64,000 nt of DNA, from assembly GCA_963921195.1 (NCBI GenBank), contig OY992537.1, positions 64,220,400 to 64,284,399 of the forward strand. The letters are read 5' to 3'. Shown in pieces: positions 11,195-22,185 of the stretch (positions are counted from its first letter, which is position 1; each line of letters opens with the position of its first letter). This stretch comes from Pegoplata infirma. Lineage: Eukaryota > Arthropoda > Insecta > Diptera > Anthomyiidae. Below the pieces are notes generated by a model, which did not search any database, was not told where the DNA came from, and saw only the letters and a program-made list of their open reading frames with translations. Position numbers and translations under genes: made by a program.

Positions 11195-12225
11195 GGGCTG
11201 GCACAATATTGAGGAACGGTTGAGAAAAGCAACGATAGCTTTATATTCATATAAAACAAATTTGGTAATTTCCAAATGAAATTCAGTTGATACAACAAAA
11301 ATTCGGTTGATACATTTTCATTTAGGTTGTCACAATTTAATATTCGTTTGATATGACTAAATTTTTATTGAAACCACCACAAAGTTCGCTTATCACTGAC
11401 AAATATAGCAGCAGCAACTGAATTTTTAGTTAGTACAACTGAAAATTACAGTTGAAGAATTATTTTTTGTGTGTGGGGCTTTAGCCTGGATTTGTGCAAC
11501 TGAATTTTTCAGTTACTGCTACTATATTCGGCTGTTACAACCGAATTTTATAGTTCTTTCAATTAAGAGCCAATTATAACAATGTAAGTGTTTCAACCGA
11601 TTTTTTATTGCATCAACTGACTTTCAGTTGGAAACTGGCAAATTTGTTTCTGTGCGTCTAATTCTGCAGTATGAAATCATTGTCCGGTTGCCTGCTTTAG
11701 AGGCAAAAGGGAACTGTGTCTTTATCACGAAGGTACAGAGAATGGCGTTCACTGGAGTTCTTCGTACTGTACGGCTGCATTTAAAATCCTCCTTTACCTT
11801 AACATATTGTGTAGGCAGTATGCGGCAAGGTTGGCAGTGCGACTTAATAGTACACTGCAATGGAACAGCAGCGATTGTGGCCATTCGCGATCTTAAAAAA
11901 GAGAATACCACAAAATGTGGACTGTGCTCTATTTTGAGCGCTACTTAACCACTATGATACCATCCAGGTAGTCTTGTATGAGGGGCATTCCGGGTAGTAG
12001 AGCCTCCATAAATTTTTACACAGATGGGTAGAAGCTACACGAAAAACTGGGCTTCTGAGTTTATTCGGAAGAACTGCACATACTGCACGATATTTCTGAA
12101 TTGTCAGGTGTCAAAGTTAAATATCTAAGGAGTTTCATAATGAGCTTAAATTAGTTCAACGACAGGGGCTGGGAGGGGACCCCATTACCGTCCCGTTTCA
12201 CAACAGACCTCAGAGTCGATGGGTG
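11195..12225 (+). pseudogene. Dead LINE fragment, RT/RNase H junction region
   Basis: Closely resembles 42110-42660 and then 43400-43540 of the LINE at 40881-43484. The markers are the segment with GAGGAACGG.TGAGAAAAGCAACGAT, CATTGTC.GG..GCCTGC, ACCACAAAATGTGGACTGTGCTC and ATAAATTTTTACACAGATGG (the RNase H start). Most of the RNase H domain is deleted, and the copy then resumes near the LINE 3' end. It carries stops and frameshifts throughout. An inverted-repeat MITE (11256-11647) is inserted near its left end. It is 5' truncated and cannot be functional. Confidence 0.8.
11256..11647. mobile_element. Inverted-repeat MITE inside the dead LINE
   Basis: The ends are inverted: ACAAATTTGGTAATTTCCAA on the left and TTGGAAACTGGCAAATTTGT on the right. 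The inside holds repeated CAGTTGATACAAC/GTTGTACC..CTGAA words in both directions. The LINE sequence resumes right after it, which marks it as an insertion of about 392 bp. No clear target duplication was found. Confidence 0.65.
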
Positions 12226-12511
12226 CTCTTTTGTTTTAAGTTTACACCATAGTTTAGTCTCAAGCCTTTGTTAAGAATTATTAAAAACTTAAAAAAGATT
12301 TAAAACAAAAATTTCTTTAAATTATAAATTTCAAAAGGAAATTATTTTCTATGTCTTATGTCTCTTGTGAATATTTAAGTGCATAAGTTGTTTCGGCTGC
12401 TGGCCTTTGTAAAGTCATGATGTCACGTAAACATACAACATAAATGTACCAAACACATACATTCATATCTTTATCATATTTTTCAACACACTGTTGCACT
12501 TTGTACATATA
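12226..12511. other. Gene-free stretch
   Basis: Follows the LINE remnant. Nothing recognisable apart from AT-rich sequence and a CATACAACATAAATG stretch. Confidence 0.35.
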
Positions 12512-13824
12512 CTACACCATTTACGGATGTAATTCGAAAAATCAAACAATTGTAATTCAAATTGTTATTCGGAAATTTCAATTGTAATTCAAAAAAAATC
12601 AATTGTAATTCGAAATATATCAATTGTAATTCGAAAAAGATCAATTGCAATTCGAAATTTTCATTTGTAATCCCAAAAAGATCAATTCTAATTCCAAAAT
12701 TCCATTTGTTACTCGTAAATTCCATTTGTAATTCGAAAATTCCAATTGTAATTTGAAAAATATTCATTGTAATTCAAAATAGATCAATAATAATTCGAAA
12801 AAGATCAACTGTTATTCGAAAAAAATAAATTTTTATTCGAAAAAGATCAATAATAATTTGAAAAAGATCAATTGTAATTCGATAAAGATCAATTGTAATT
12901 CGAAATAGATCAATTGATATTTGTCGAATTACAATTCAATGTTTACGAACAATTGAAATTACAATTGATTTTCTTCGAATAACAATTGATTTTTTTGAAT
13001 TACAATTGATATATTTCGGATCAAAATATATCTTTTTCGAATTACAATTGATCTTTATCGAATTACAATTGATTTTTTTTTTCATATTACCATTGGAATC
13101 TTCGAATTACCGTTGATCTTCATCAAATTACAATTGATATTTTTCAAAATACAAATGATTTTTTTTCGAACAACAATTGATCTTTTTCGAATTACGGTTG
13201 ATCACTTTTGAATTGCAATTGTAATTTTCGAACTACAAATGGAATTTTCGAATTTCAAATGCAATTTACGATGGAATATTAATCTTACAATTATTCTTAA
13301 TCGAAACAAATTGATATTTTTCGAATTTCGGACTAGAATTTTCGAAAAAAAAATTGATCATTTTCGAATTTCGGATTAGAATCTTCGAATTACTAATGAA
13401 ATCTTTCCATTACAAATGGAATCTTCCCATCACAAGTAGAACCCTTGAATTACAATCGAACAACAATTGATCTTTTTCGAATTACGGTTTATCTCTTTTG
13501 AATTGCAATTGTAAATTTTGAACTACAAATAGAATTTTGGAATCTCAAATGCAATTTACGATGGAATATTAATCTTACAGTTGTTCTTAATCGAAAAAAA
13601 AGAATGATCTTTTTCGAATTTCGGATTAGAATTTTCGAAAAAAATTGATCATTTTCAAATTTCGGACTAGAATTTTCGACAAAAAATTGATCTTTTTCGA
13701 ATTTCGGATTAGAATCTTCGAATTACAAATGGAATCTTCCCATTACAAATGCAATCTTCAAATTACACGTAGAACCCTTGAATTACAATTGACCTGTTTC
13801 GACATACATCTGTAAATGGTGTAG
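12512..13824. mobile_element. Foldback element with tandem-repeat arms
   Basis: The ends are inverted: CTACACCATTTACGGATG on the left and CATCTGTAAATGGTGTAG on the right. The left arm is a tandem array of a roughly 21 bp unit, CAATTGTAATTCGAAAAAGAT, from about 12530 to 12920. After about 12925 the same unit appears in the opposite orientation (ATCTTTTTCGAATTACAATTG) to about 13800. Part of the right arm (13200-13450 and 13455-13760) is itself duplicated. Long inverted arms made of short tandem repeats are the hallmark of Drosophila FB foldback elements; the assignment here is by architecture only. Non-coding. Confidence 0.82.
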
Positions 13825-14046
13825 ACTATAGTGGACTGCCCTTACCACCTTCCCAACAACATAAAAGAAAAATAAAACCTCATGTAATAAAAAAATGCAA
13901 TGTAACTTTGTAAGAAATAGAAAACAGTTGCAATATGCAACACGTCCAAAAACCGCTGAAACCGCAGTAAGTAATTTTTGAATGTGTTCATGTATAACTG
14001 GCTAGAGAGTATTCTTTACATATGCATGTTTGCTTCTCTATATACA
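13825..14046. other. Gene-free stretch
   Basis: Nothing recognised between the two foldback elements. Confidence 0.35.
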
Positions 14047-16758
14047 TTAGGGTGGCGCAAATAAAGACTTTTTTCGAATTTCGTCAATTGCCGTACAAAT
14101 TTCTATTTTTTTTTATTCCCTCCAACCACACTCAATTTGTGATTCAATGTATAACGCATCAAAATATCAATCAGGGACCCCATAAAGTATATATATTATT
14201 GATCAGTGATCGATTCTGCACTCAAAAAATGCCTACGAATTTTGTACTCCTGCGCAAAACATTAAATCATGATAATGTGTTGCTGAAGATTTGGGTGTAC
14301 TTGCCAAAGCAAAGTTTTTTTTTTAGAAAAAATAATGTTATATTCATTTGACATTGCATGCAAAACAAATTGAAATATCGATTGAGGACCCCATTAAGTT
14401 TATATATTATTGGTCCATTTCTAAGACACTCTAGCTATATATATCCGTCTATCTGTGTGTGGAATGCAAGATGCAGTTCTAAAATTTTGTTAATGAGTGT
14501 ATTCCTTAATTGCAAAAAAGTGTTTTTACATTTTAGAGAGTATAAAAGATTCATCACGGATTAATTTACCACTCTCACTTGTTTTTTGTACATTTGTTAA
14601 ACAAATGGAACATTTTTATGTCAAAAGTTTAGACTTGGTATAAAAGTAGTTTTGGTAAAAAAAAGGAAAAAAATATTTTTTCACGAAAAACACAATTATG
14701 TTAAAACAAAATTTGATGAAAACAAAATTTTTGGTGAAAAAAAATTGATAAAAAATTTTTTTTGATGAAAAAATAATTGTTGATGAAAAAAATTACAAAA
14801 TAATTTTTTTTTTTAAATCAAGAAAAAAAATTTGATGAAAAAAAAATTTGATGCAATAACAACAAGTTTGATGAAAAAAAAATTGATGTAAAAATAAAAA
14901 TGGTCAAAAAACTTGACGAAAAAAAAATTAATGAAAAAAAAATTTATGAAAAAAAATTAATGAAAAAAAAAATGTAATAAAAAATTTGATAAAAGAAAAA
15001 AACTAATGAAATTTTTTTTTTTTTTTGAAAAAATAATTATGTATGTTAACTTTTATTCACCAGCTGGTGAAAAATGGGTTAATGCCACTAGAGATAGCAA
15101 ATGAAAGAGGAGAATCTCCCCAAATGTTCCTATTTTTTACTTTTACATAGCAGGAAAAAGGAGGTAAGTTACGTTCTTTCAAAAATGTTCCCTTCAATAT
15201 GACTCAAAATTTTCAACAAAATATTTTGATAAAGTTTTCAAATGACTTTATTCACATTATTTTATCATGATATGAGTTAAAACACCTCAATTCAACCGAA
15301 AAAAGTAGAGTTTTTGACCTTACCCCTTTCGAATTTGATGAAACTTGGAATGTTGTTGGGCCCTTACAAAAAAATCATAGTGCCAAAATTTTGGACTTCT
15401 GGTACATTTTCTTCCCGAGATATGGGGTCTTGAAAATTGGCAAAATTGTATATATTTGAGAAAAGTGTTCTGAGATAAATAAAGATAACTCGAAAAGTAA
15501 TTACAATACACGTCTCAGTCAGGTCGCAAATAATAGGTAATAAGACAGCCTTTAAAATGGCATTCCCCAAGATTTTTTTTTGAAAAAGGTCAAAGGTCAT
15601 TGGTTTTAACCTTAATTTTTGGAGAGCTATATCTCAAAAAACGATATTTTTAAAATTTTGGAAAAAATATATGTGATTAAGAATCATCTATACTACTTAA
15701 GTTTAAATTTTCAGGATGGAGACTTCATTGGAACTTTTTATATTAATAGAAACGTTGTGACAGGAAAGAAAAAGCGGTGTAATTTCCCTTAGAAAAAAAA
15801 TTTTTTTTTTTTTGACTTTGAAATTCTGGTACCAAAATTTATTTTTCTGAATGTTTTTGACGTGCTGAGTCCAAATATGACCTTTGAACTGGCCTATCGC
15901 TATTAGTTTTCGAGACATCTGCACATAAATATGTGAAAATTGCTAAAATGCTATTGCTGTGATATTTTTGAAAATTTAGGTGCATATATCTTGAAAAGTA
16001 ATAGCAATAGGCCAGTTCAAAGGTCATATTTGGACTCAGCATGTCAAAAACATTCAGAAAAATGAACTTTGGTACCAGCATTTCAAAGACAAAAAAAAAT
16101 ATTTTTTTTCTAAGGGAAATTACACCGCTTTTTCTTTCCTGTCACAACGTTTCTATTAGTATAAAAAGTTCCAATGAAGTCTCCATCCTGAAAATTTAAA
16201 CTGAAGTAGTATAGATGATTCTTAATCACATATATTTTTTCCAAAATTTTAAAAATATCGTTTTTTGAGATATAGCTCTCCAAAAATTAAGGTTAAAACC
16301 AATGACCTTTGACCTTTTTCAAAAAAAATCTTGGGGAACGCCATTTTAAAGGCTGTCTTATTATCTATTATTTGCGACCTGACTGAGACATGTATTGTAA
16401 TTACTTTTCGAGTTATCTTTATTTATCTCAGAACACTTTTCTCAAATATATACAATTTTGCCAATTTTCAAGACCCCATATCTCGAATACTGTAAATACT
16501 GTAAAGTAAACATCAGTACTTAATTTCATTAAATTTTGAGGGGGTGCGGTCAGCTCCTCGGTTGAAGTGAGGTGTTTTAGCTCATATGGCAAAATAAAAA
16601 AATTAAAAAATTAGGAGACATCGTCCTCTTTCATTTGCCATCACTAGTGGCATTCTAGGAGTCTTAAAAAAAAAAAAAAAAAAAAATTGGCTGTAGGACG
16701 GTGTAATTTGCTAAGCAATCGTCGAAATGCGAAAAAGTCAATAATCGTGCCACCCTAA
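14047..16758. mobile_element. Foldback element with TTAGGGTGGC ends and long inverted arms
   Basis: The outer ends are inverted: TTAGGGTGGCGC near 14047 and GTGCCACCCTAA ending 16758, and the similarity continues inward through ACTTTTTTCG and CAATTGCCG. The main arms are 15081-15930 and about 15985-16655, highly similar, including ATGCCACTAGAGATAGCAAA (left), against TTTGCCATCACTAGTGGCAT (right), and TCACAACGTTTCTATTA against its complement. The loop of about 60-80 bp is near 15930-15990. The outer left arm is interrupted by a REP-A copy at 14216-15080. Non-coding. A partial direct copy of its interior lies at 17731-18105. Confidence 0.8.
14216..15080 (+). mobile_element. REP-A modular repeat, truncated copy
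   Basis: Opens with ATGCCTACGAATTTTGTACT, AACATTAAATCATGATAATG and GTGTACTTGCCAAAGCAAAG. A stretch related to DINE (GACCCCATTAAGTTTATATA), the TATAAAAGATTC module and the TTCACGAAAAACACAATTATG module follow. Then comes a long GATGAAAAAAAATTT simple repeat (14715-15040) and the palindrome TTCACCAGCTGGTGAA near 15057-15072. The far-end module seen in other copies (ACTGAGGTGGCGTCCTGCA) is absent. Non-coding. Confidence 0.7.
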
Positions 16759-16980
16759 TATACATATAAAGTATGTAATTTATGTACATATATGAATATG
16801 TGTAAAAGGATAACATTACTACTAGGAAATACAAGAAGAAAAAAAGAAAGACAAAAACAATATTGTACACAGTGAGCACAAACAGTTTTACAACAAATAT
16901 ATAAGCTCATGTATTTTAACTTCCGTCATTGCAAACCATTTTTATATACTCGTACTCCACTAACAAGAAAGCTCTTTCAA
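16759..16980. other. Gene-free stretch
   Basis: AT-rich sequence with TACATATA words. Nothing coding recognised. Confidence 0.35.
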
Positions 16981-17730
16981 TGGGCATCCAGGGATTCTCC
17001 TCAAAATTACACTTTGAAAGTTTTTTTTTTAGATTTTCCCAATTTTTTTACAGCGTATATATTATCATTCAAAAACTCTTTCCTGGAAAATTTTCAGATA
17101 TCGAATTTACAAGAATTCCGAGCTTGTTTCTTTACTGACACGGGAAGTATCTCAACCCATATGAACCGATTTGCGTGAAACTTAAAATATATATTAAAGA
17201 GACGATTTTAAGGTTGGGGTGTCTCGGTGTATCGGCCATATCAGTGTTTAAAAATTTCGTTGTCCCCTTATGAAACCATGTGGACCTTCGGGAAAATTTC
17301 GATAACTTCCGAACTAATAAGAATATCGTCTAGGGCAAAAATACGTGTCGACTTAAATATAATAAAGATTTTTTCTTATTCATATAGATATCGTAGCTCA
17401 ATGTCTTCACTAAATACCCCCCAAAATTTACACATTACCTAAAAAAATATTTAAAGAAGCCGAATTTTTACAAGGTTATGCCACCGTCGGATAGGCATTA
17501 AAAAACCTTTCTTCTCATATGTAAACATCATATAGTTTCTTAAAAAGAAATGGCTGAAAAATCCAAAAAACAATTTTTTCGACATTTTTTTACCCATGTT
17601 TTGAGCCCCTAAATCTCCGATATGGCCGATAAGCTGAGACACCCCAACCTTAGAATTGTCTCTTTTATATATATTTTAAGTTTCAGGCAAATCGGTTCAT
17701 AAGGGTTGAGATACTTCCCTTGTGAGTTAA
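16981..17730. repeat. Inverted repeat with about 115 bp arms
   Basis: Arms at about 17140-17255 and 17605-17725: GGGAAGTATCTCAACCC and AAGGTTGGGGTGTCTC on the left, and their inverted matches GAGACACCCCAACCTT and GGGTTGAGATACTTCCC on the right. The left flank 16985-17110 (TTTAGATTTTCCCAATTT, then AACTC.TTCCTGG.AAATTTTC) resembles 58540-58600, so both belong to one repeat family. Non-coding. Confidence 0.7.
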
Positions 17731-18105
17731 AACATCTCAATTCAATCGAAGGGTTGACCTCACGCTCTTTTTTTTTTTTTTTAAGTCAAAGGTCATTGTT
17801 TTGACCCTAAATTTTGGAAAGCAATTTTTAAATTTTGGCAAAAATATGTGTTGTTAAGGATCCCCTATACTACTTTAGTTGAAATTTTCAGAAAGGAGAA
17901 TTAAATATTAAAACAAACACAGTGACTGAAAAAAAAAAACCTGGTGCTAAAATGCACTTTACTTAAAGTTTTTTACGTGCCGAGTCCAAATGTGATCTTT
18001 GAACTGGTCTATCTCTGTTAGTTTTTGAGATATAAGAACATAAATGTATAAAAATTGCTAAAATTGAATTGCTGTGTTTTTCGAACATTTAGGTGCAGAT
18101 TTCTC
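17731..18105 (+). repeat. Partial direct copy of the 15.6-16.0 kb inverted-repeat arm
   Basis: Follows the order of 15580-15990: TCAAAGGTCATTG.TTT, then TATACTACTT.AGTT, then GTGCCGAGTCCAAATGTGA, TTTGAACTGG.CTATC and ATTGCTAAAATTG. It is more diverged than the two arms are from each other, so it is an older copy. Confidence 0.7.
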
Positions 18106-18260
18106 AAAAACCAGGCGTGGATCCAGGGCGGTGGCAAATCGGATTTCTTCCCCCCCCCCCCACCACCCCTAATCGATTTCAAAAAAAAGGACAAAAGAAA
18201 AAATGGACATGATGTAAAAACTCCTTTGGAGAGATATATGTGTGCTTATGATTTATGAAC
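18106..18260. other. Short GC-rich transposon end-like segment
   Basis: Contains AGGCGTGGATCCAGGGCGGTGG and a poly-C tract, unlike its AT-rich surroundings. It looks like one end of an unrelated DNA element, but the matching end is not visible. Confidence 0.35.
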
Positions 18261-18560
18261 TAATAACTCATCTGCTGGTGAATAAATGCGTTTTTCACCA
18301 GATGGTGAATAAACGTAGGTAACATAATTAGTTTTGTACAAAAAAAATTGTTCTTCCTCAATATTTTTTTTTATCAATTTTTTTTTTAATTTTTTTCACC
18401 AAAATTTTTTTTTTATAAAAAAATTAATTGAAAAATTGATGAAAAAAAATTGTTTGATAAAAAAAATTTGATGAAAAATAAATTATGAAAAGAAAAAAAG
18501 TTTTATGAAAATAAAAATTTAATAAATTTAAAAAAAATTATAATTAGAGCTTGAGCTCAA
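18261..18560 (-). mobile_element. REP-A fragment, inverted
   Basis: Carries GGTGAATAAATGCGTTTTTCACCAGATGGTGAATAAA split by small changes, followed by TAACATAATTAGTTTTGTAC and the poly (TTTTTTTCATCAA) type tract in reverse orientation. The terminal module is lost. Confidence 0.6.
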
Positions 18561-18889
18561 CTGTCTTTACAGAAAAACAAAAATTTAAAAAAAAAATTTT
18601 GAAAAAAAATATTGAAAAAATGCCTGCGAATTTTGTACTCTTGCCCAAAACATTAAATCATGATAATGTTTTGCGGAAAACTTGGGTGTACTTGCCAAAG
18701 CAAAGTTTTTTTAGAAAAATAATGTTATATTACTTTGCTATTCAATGCAAAACAAATTGAAATATCAGTCGAGGACCCCATTAAAAGACCAAAAGAGCTG
18801 TACATTTCGTAAGTGAGTGCAAAAATAAGTGCAAAAAAGTGTTTTTACATTTTGGTGAGTATAAAAGATTCGGCACCAAAGGATATAAC

Positions 18890-20026
18890 CAGTGTTGCCA
18901 CTTTCTGGATAATTATCCAAAAGTGGGACAATTTCAAAATCCTTGGATAATTTTTGGATAATGATATTTTTGTGTAATTTTTGTGTAATTTTACCTCAAT
19001 AAAGTTTCTACTTTTTCTATCATTTTATCGACATTTTTGGCTTAAAAAATCATTGAAATCATCGACTTTAAAAATTTGTATTACCAATTACAAGATAATA
19101 AATGAAGAACTTGCATATTTGGACCATTAAATCCCTAATTTTCTTTGTGGCTTAGATGTCGAAAAACAACGCTCTAAAAATTTTTTAATTAAAAATTGTT
19201 CTGGAGAATCCCTATTCCCAAATCTGAAAATTGTTATTCAATATCTTTTAATACCCTCATATTGGGGGACACTTTTCCCCACGCGATAAATGTTGGCAAG
19301 TTGATTTATAATGATTTTTGCACTTAATTATTACAATTATATCAATATTAAAACCATTTTATAATTATTAAAATTATTTTTTTTTATCCACGCCTACAAA
19401 AGGAGGCGGACTGAAAATTGTTTCATTTGTTGAACAAAAATCCAAAAAAATCATTAAAAAATGTCGTTTTTCAGAGGTTGGTTTAGTTTTTCAAGGGGAA
19501 ACATTTTTCCACCTGGACCGACTTTTCCCGTTTACGAACTTAGCCTGCAATGACCATAAGACAAATTCGTGACAATCTTCTGGAGTCTAGATTTTTTAAT
19601 TTTAGACTGCAGTATGTTTTATACAGACGGACGGACGAATATTCAGAGAATGTCTTAGAATTGATCAAGGATCATTACTGTAAATATACTTTAAGGGCTC
19701 TCTGACCGATATTTCGATATTTTAGTGTCCATAACTGATATAACGTCAAAACTTTTATAGCAATAATTGCTTGGCAATTTTTCTGAGCAACTATTGCTCG
19801 CAATTAAACATCAAAATCGTACACCATCTCTGTTTGGAATTCATCAAAATAGACGCAAAGCGGTTTTTTTTTGTTCATTTTGCATACGTTATTGCTTATT
19901 GCCACCAATAAAAATCAGGTGTACCCAAGGGTTACAAACGGAATGACAAAATAAAAATTTTTGTGTAATTTGTGAGATTTTGGATAATTTTTTGTGTAAT
20001 TTCCAATACCATTGGTGGCAACACTG
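18890..20026. mobile_element. hAT-like non-autonomous element, 1137 bp
   Basis: Termini CAGTGTTGCCAC and GTGGCAACACTG are exact inverted repeats. Flanks are GATATAAC (18882-18889) and AATATAAC (20027-20034), an 8 bp duplication with one mismatch. The uninterrupted REP-A copy read in reverse at 30525-30545 has AATATAAC once, which confirms the insertion. The inside has TGGATAATTTTTGGATAATG near both ends and a decayed DINE-like piece with ACAGACGGACGGACG near 19622. No transposase is seen. Confidence 0.85.
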
Positions 20027-20157
20027 AATATAACACTCTCACATGTTTTATGTACATTTGATAAACAAATTTTTATGCGAAAAGCTTAGACTTGATGAAA
20101 AAGTAGTTTTGGTAAAAAAAAATGATTTTTTTTTCACGAAAAACAAAATTATGTTAA

Positions 20158-20837
20158 AACAAGTAAAAAAGTTAAATTCGGCCTTGCCGAATGTAGTGAT
20201 ACCCCCCACAATTTCAAAAAGATTATTGCAAAAAACTTTATTTAAAAAGAAATTACTTTTGAAAAAAAAAAAATTTTTTGAAAAAAAATTTCCGCGAAAA
20301 AAAATTTTGTTAAAAAAAATCCGCGATTTTTTTCTTTTTTTGTCAAAAAATATATTCGTACCTGTTTAAATACCATTTGGTGTTCAATTATGTTCACATA
20401 TGTCAACCAGAAGCCGAATTAAAGCATTTTGTATTTTTAGGTTATGTTGAATGTACTGAAATTTTTGAGGTGTGCTTACATTTTCGTTCATAACTTTTGA
20501 ACCGCTGAATCGATATCGCTCAAATGCAATACCAAACTTCTCGGGAGAACTTCCAATAAACATGTTAAGTTTCAGTCATCTCTGTGCAATATTTTGTCCG
20601 CGACAGCATTTTCCACAGACAGACAGACAGACAGACAGACGGACAGACGGACAGACGGACAGACGGACAGACGGACAGACGGACAGACGGACAGACGGAC
20701 ATCGCTAGAATGTCTTAAAATCGATCGGGCATCATGAATATATATACTTTATGGGGTCCCAGATCGATATTTCGATGAGTTACAAACGGAATGACAAACT
20801 TATATATACCCTCTATCACTAAGTGGAGGGTATAAAA
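20158..20837 (+). mobile_element. DINE-like element, copy A
   Basis: Starts ACAAGTAAAAAAGTTAAATT, then CGGCCTTGCCGAATG and a GATACCCCCCAC module. In the middle comes CGTTCATAACTTTTGAACCG, then a GACA/GACG microsatellite, then the CATCGCTAGAATGTCTTAAA segment. It ends with CACTAAGTGGAGGGTATAAA. The two termini share an inverted GGAGGGTAT/ATACCC module. The same sequence is at 27201-27800 and 45488-46126. The layout fits dipteran mini-me/DINE (Helentron-related) elements. It inserted within the REP-A copy. Non-coding. Confidence 0.78.
20616..20702. repeat. GACA/GACG tetranucleotide microsatellite
   Basis: About 85 bp of GACA and GACGGACA units. It makes a spurious reading frame of Gln-Thr-Asp-Arg repeats. 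Shorter versions are in the sister copies at 27637-27662 and 45944-45985, so length varies between copies. Confidence 0.92.
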
Positions 20838-21715
20838 AATTTAATGAACCCCAAATTTTTGGTAAAAAAAATGTTTTTGATGAATTTTTTTTGATGAAAA
20901 GAAAAATTTTTTGATGTAAACACAAATTGATGAAAAAAAAAATTTTTGGTGAGAAAAAAATTGATAATAAAAATTTGATAAAAAAATTTGATGAAAAAAA
21001 TATGATTCAAAAAAATGTATGAAAAAAAAATTTGCTGAAAAAAAAATTTTGATGAAAAAAAAAAATTAATGAAAAAATAAATTATGAAAAAAAAATTTGC
21101 GGAAAAAAAATTTTGATGAAAAAAAATTGATGAAAAAGAAAAATTTAAAAAAAAAAATGATAAAATAAAGTTTGATGAAAAAAAAAGAATTATGAAAAAA
21201 AAAATTTATGAAAAAAAAGTTTGATGAAAAAAAAAAATTGCTGAAAAAAATGCAAAAAAAACAAATTAATGGAAAAAAAATTTAAAAAAAAAAAAAAATT
21301 AATGAAAAAAAAAAATGATGAAAAAAATTAATAAAAAAAAATTTGATGAAAAAAAATTGATGAAAACAAAAAATTTGATAAAAAAAAAAAAATGATAAAA
21401 AAAAAAAATATGAAAAAAAAAAATTATGAAAAAATTATGGAAAAAAAATTTGATGAAAAAAAAATTGATGAAAAAAAAATTGATGAAAAAAAAAAAATTA
21501 TAAAAAAAAAAATTGATAAAAAAAAATTTTTTTTGTTGAAAAATAATAATGTTACATTTTATTCACTAGCTGGTGAAAAACAAAAGTTTGACGAAAAAAA
21601 AAATTTATGGAAAAATGATGGAAAAAAAATTTGATGGAAAAAAATTGATGAAAAAAAAAAAATTTGATAAAAAAAAATTGATGAAAAAAATTTTTTTTTG
21701 TTGAAAAATAATTTA
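20838..21715 (+). repeat. GATGAAAAAAAATTT simple repeat tract
   Basis: Irregular tandem repeat of 12-17 bp units: GATGAAAA plus variable A and T runs. It is part of the REP-A copy. The same tract occurs at 14715-15040, 28790-29036 with 30030-30380 (reverse), and 46127-46700. Confidence 0.85.
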
Positions 21716-21935
21716 CATTTTATTCACCAGCTGGTGAAAACCGGTTTTATTCACCACGAGGTGAATTATTATCCAAGTTACAAACCCAAGTTATTAAAAT
21801 TTTTGGTTTTAAGAATATGAAAATAGTAATTCTTGTTTTCTTTTTTGTTAATTGTTAGCTTATATAGTCAAACTGAGGTGGCGTCCTGCAACTTTTTTAA
21901 ATTAGACACCAGCCTAAAAATATTATCACGTTAAA

Positions 21936-22185
21936 AAAAGAAAATTTGATGAAAAAAAAATTTTTGTTTCAAAATAATTATGTTACGTTTTATTCACAAT
22001 CTGGTGAAAAACGCTTTTATTCACCAGCAGGTGAGTTATTATCCAAGTTACAAATCGAAGTTGCAAACCCTTTTGGTTTTAAGAAAATGAAAACAGTAAT
22101 TCTTATTTTCTTTGTGTTCGTCGTTAGCTTATATAGTCAAACTGAGGTGGCGTCCTGCATCATTTTTAAAACTAGACACCACCAG
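21936..22185 (+). mobile_element. REP-A, second terminal unit in tandem
   Basis: Repeats the last 250 bp of the preceding copy: the GATGAAAA stretch, TTCACAATCTGGTGAA, TTCACCAGCAGGTGA, CAAGTTACAAATCGAAGTTG, TATATAGTCAAACTGAGGTG and GCGTCCTGCA. Differences show that it is not a recent duplicate. Confidence 0.68.

Larger units (their letters stand above)
18618..21935 (+). mobile_element. REP-A modular repeat, longest copy with two insertions
   Basis: Order of modules: ATGCCTGCGAATTTTGTACT; AACATTAAATCATGATAATG; GTGTACTTGCCAAAGCAAAG; GGACCCCATTAAA; AGTATAAAAGATTCGGCACC; then a hAT-like insertion (18890-20026). Next come ACTCTCACATGTTTTATGTA and TTCACGAAAAACAAAATTATG, then a DINE-like insertion (20158-20837). 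A long GATGAAAAAAAATTT tract follows to about 21700, then TTCACCAGCTGGTGAA, TTCACCACGAGGTGAA, CAAGTTACAAACCCAAGTTA, TATATAGTCAAACTGAGGTG, GCGTCCTGCA and the end AAAATATTATCACGTTAA. Non-coding; Phe/Lys-rich reading frames are artefacts. What type of element it is remains unclear. Confidence 0.72.

Noticed and set aside
12483..12767. 94-codon minus-strand frame with repeated Phe-Glu-Leu-Gln
   Set aside because: Translation of the 21 bp CAATTGTAATTCGAA tandem repeat of the foldback arm.
16664..16879. 71-codon hydrophobic minus-strand frame
   Set aside because: Starts in a poly(A) run and crosses the end of the foldback element; no conserved feature.
20472..20708. Frame with Gln-Thr-Asp-Arg-Arg-Thr-Asp-Gly repeats
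   Set aside because: It is the GACA/GACG microsatellite of a DINE-like element; sister copies have different lengths and no conserved frame.
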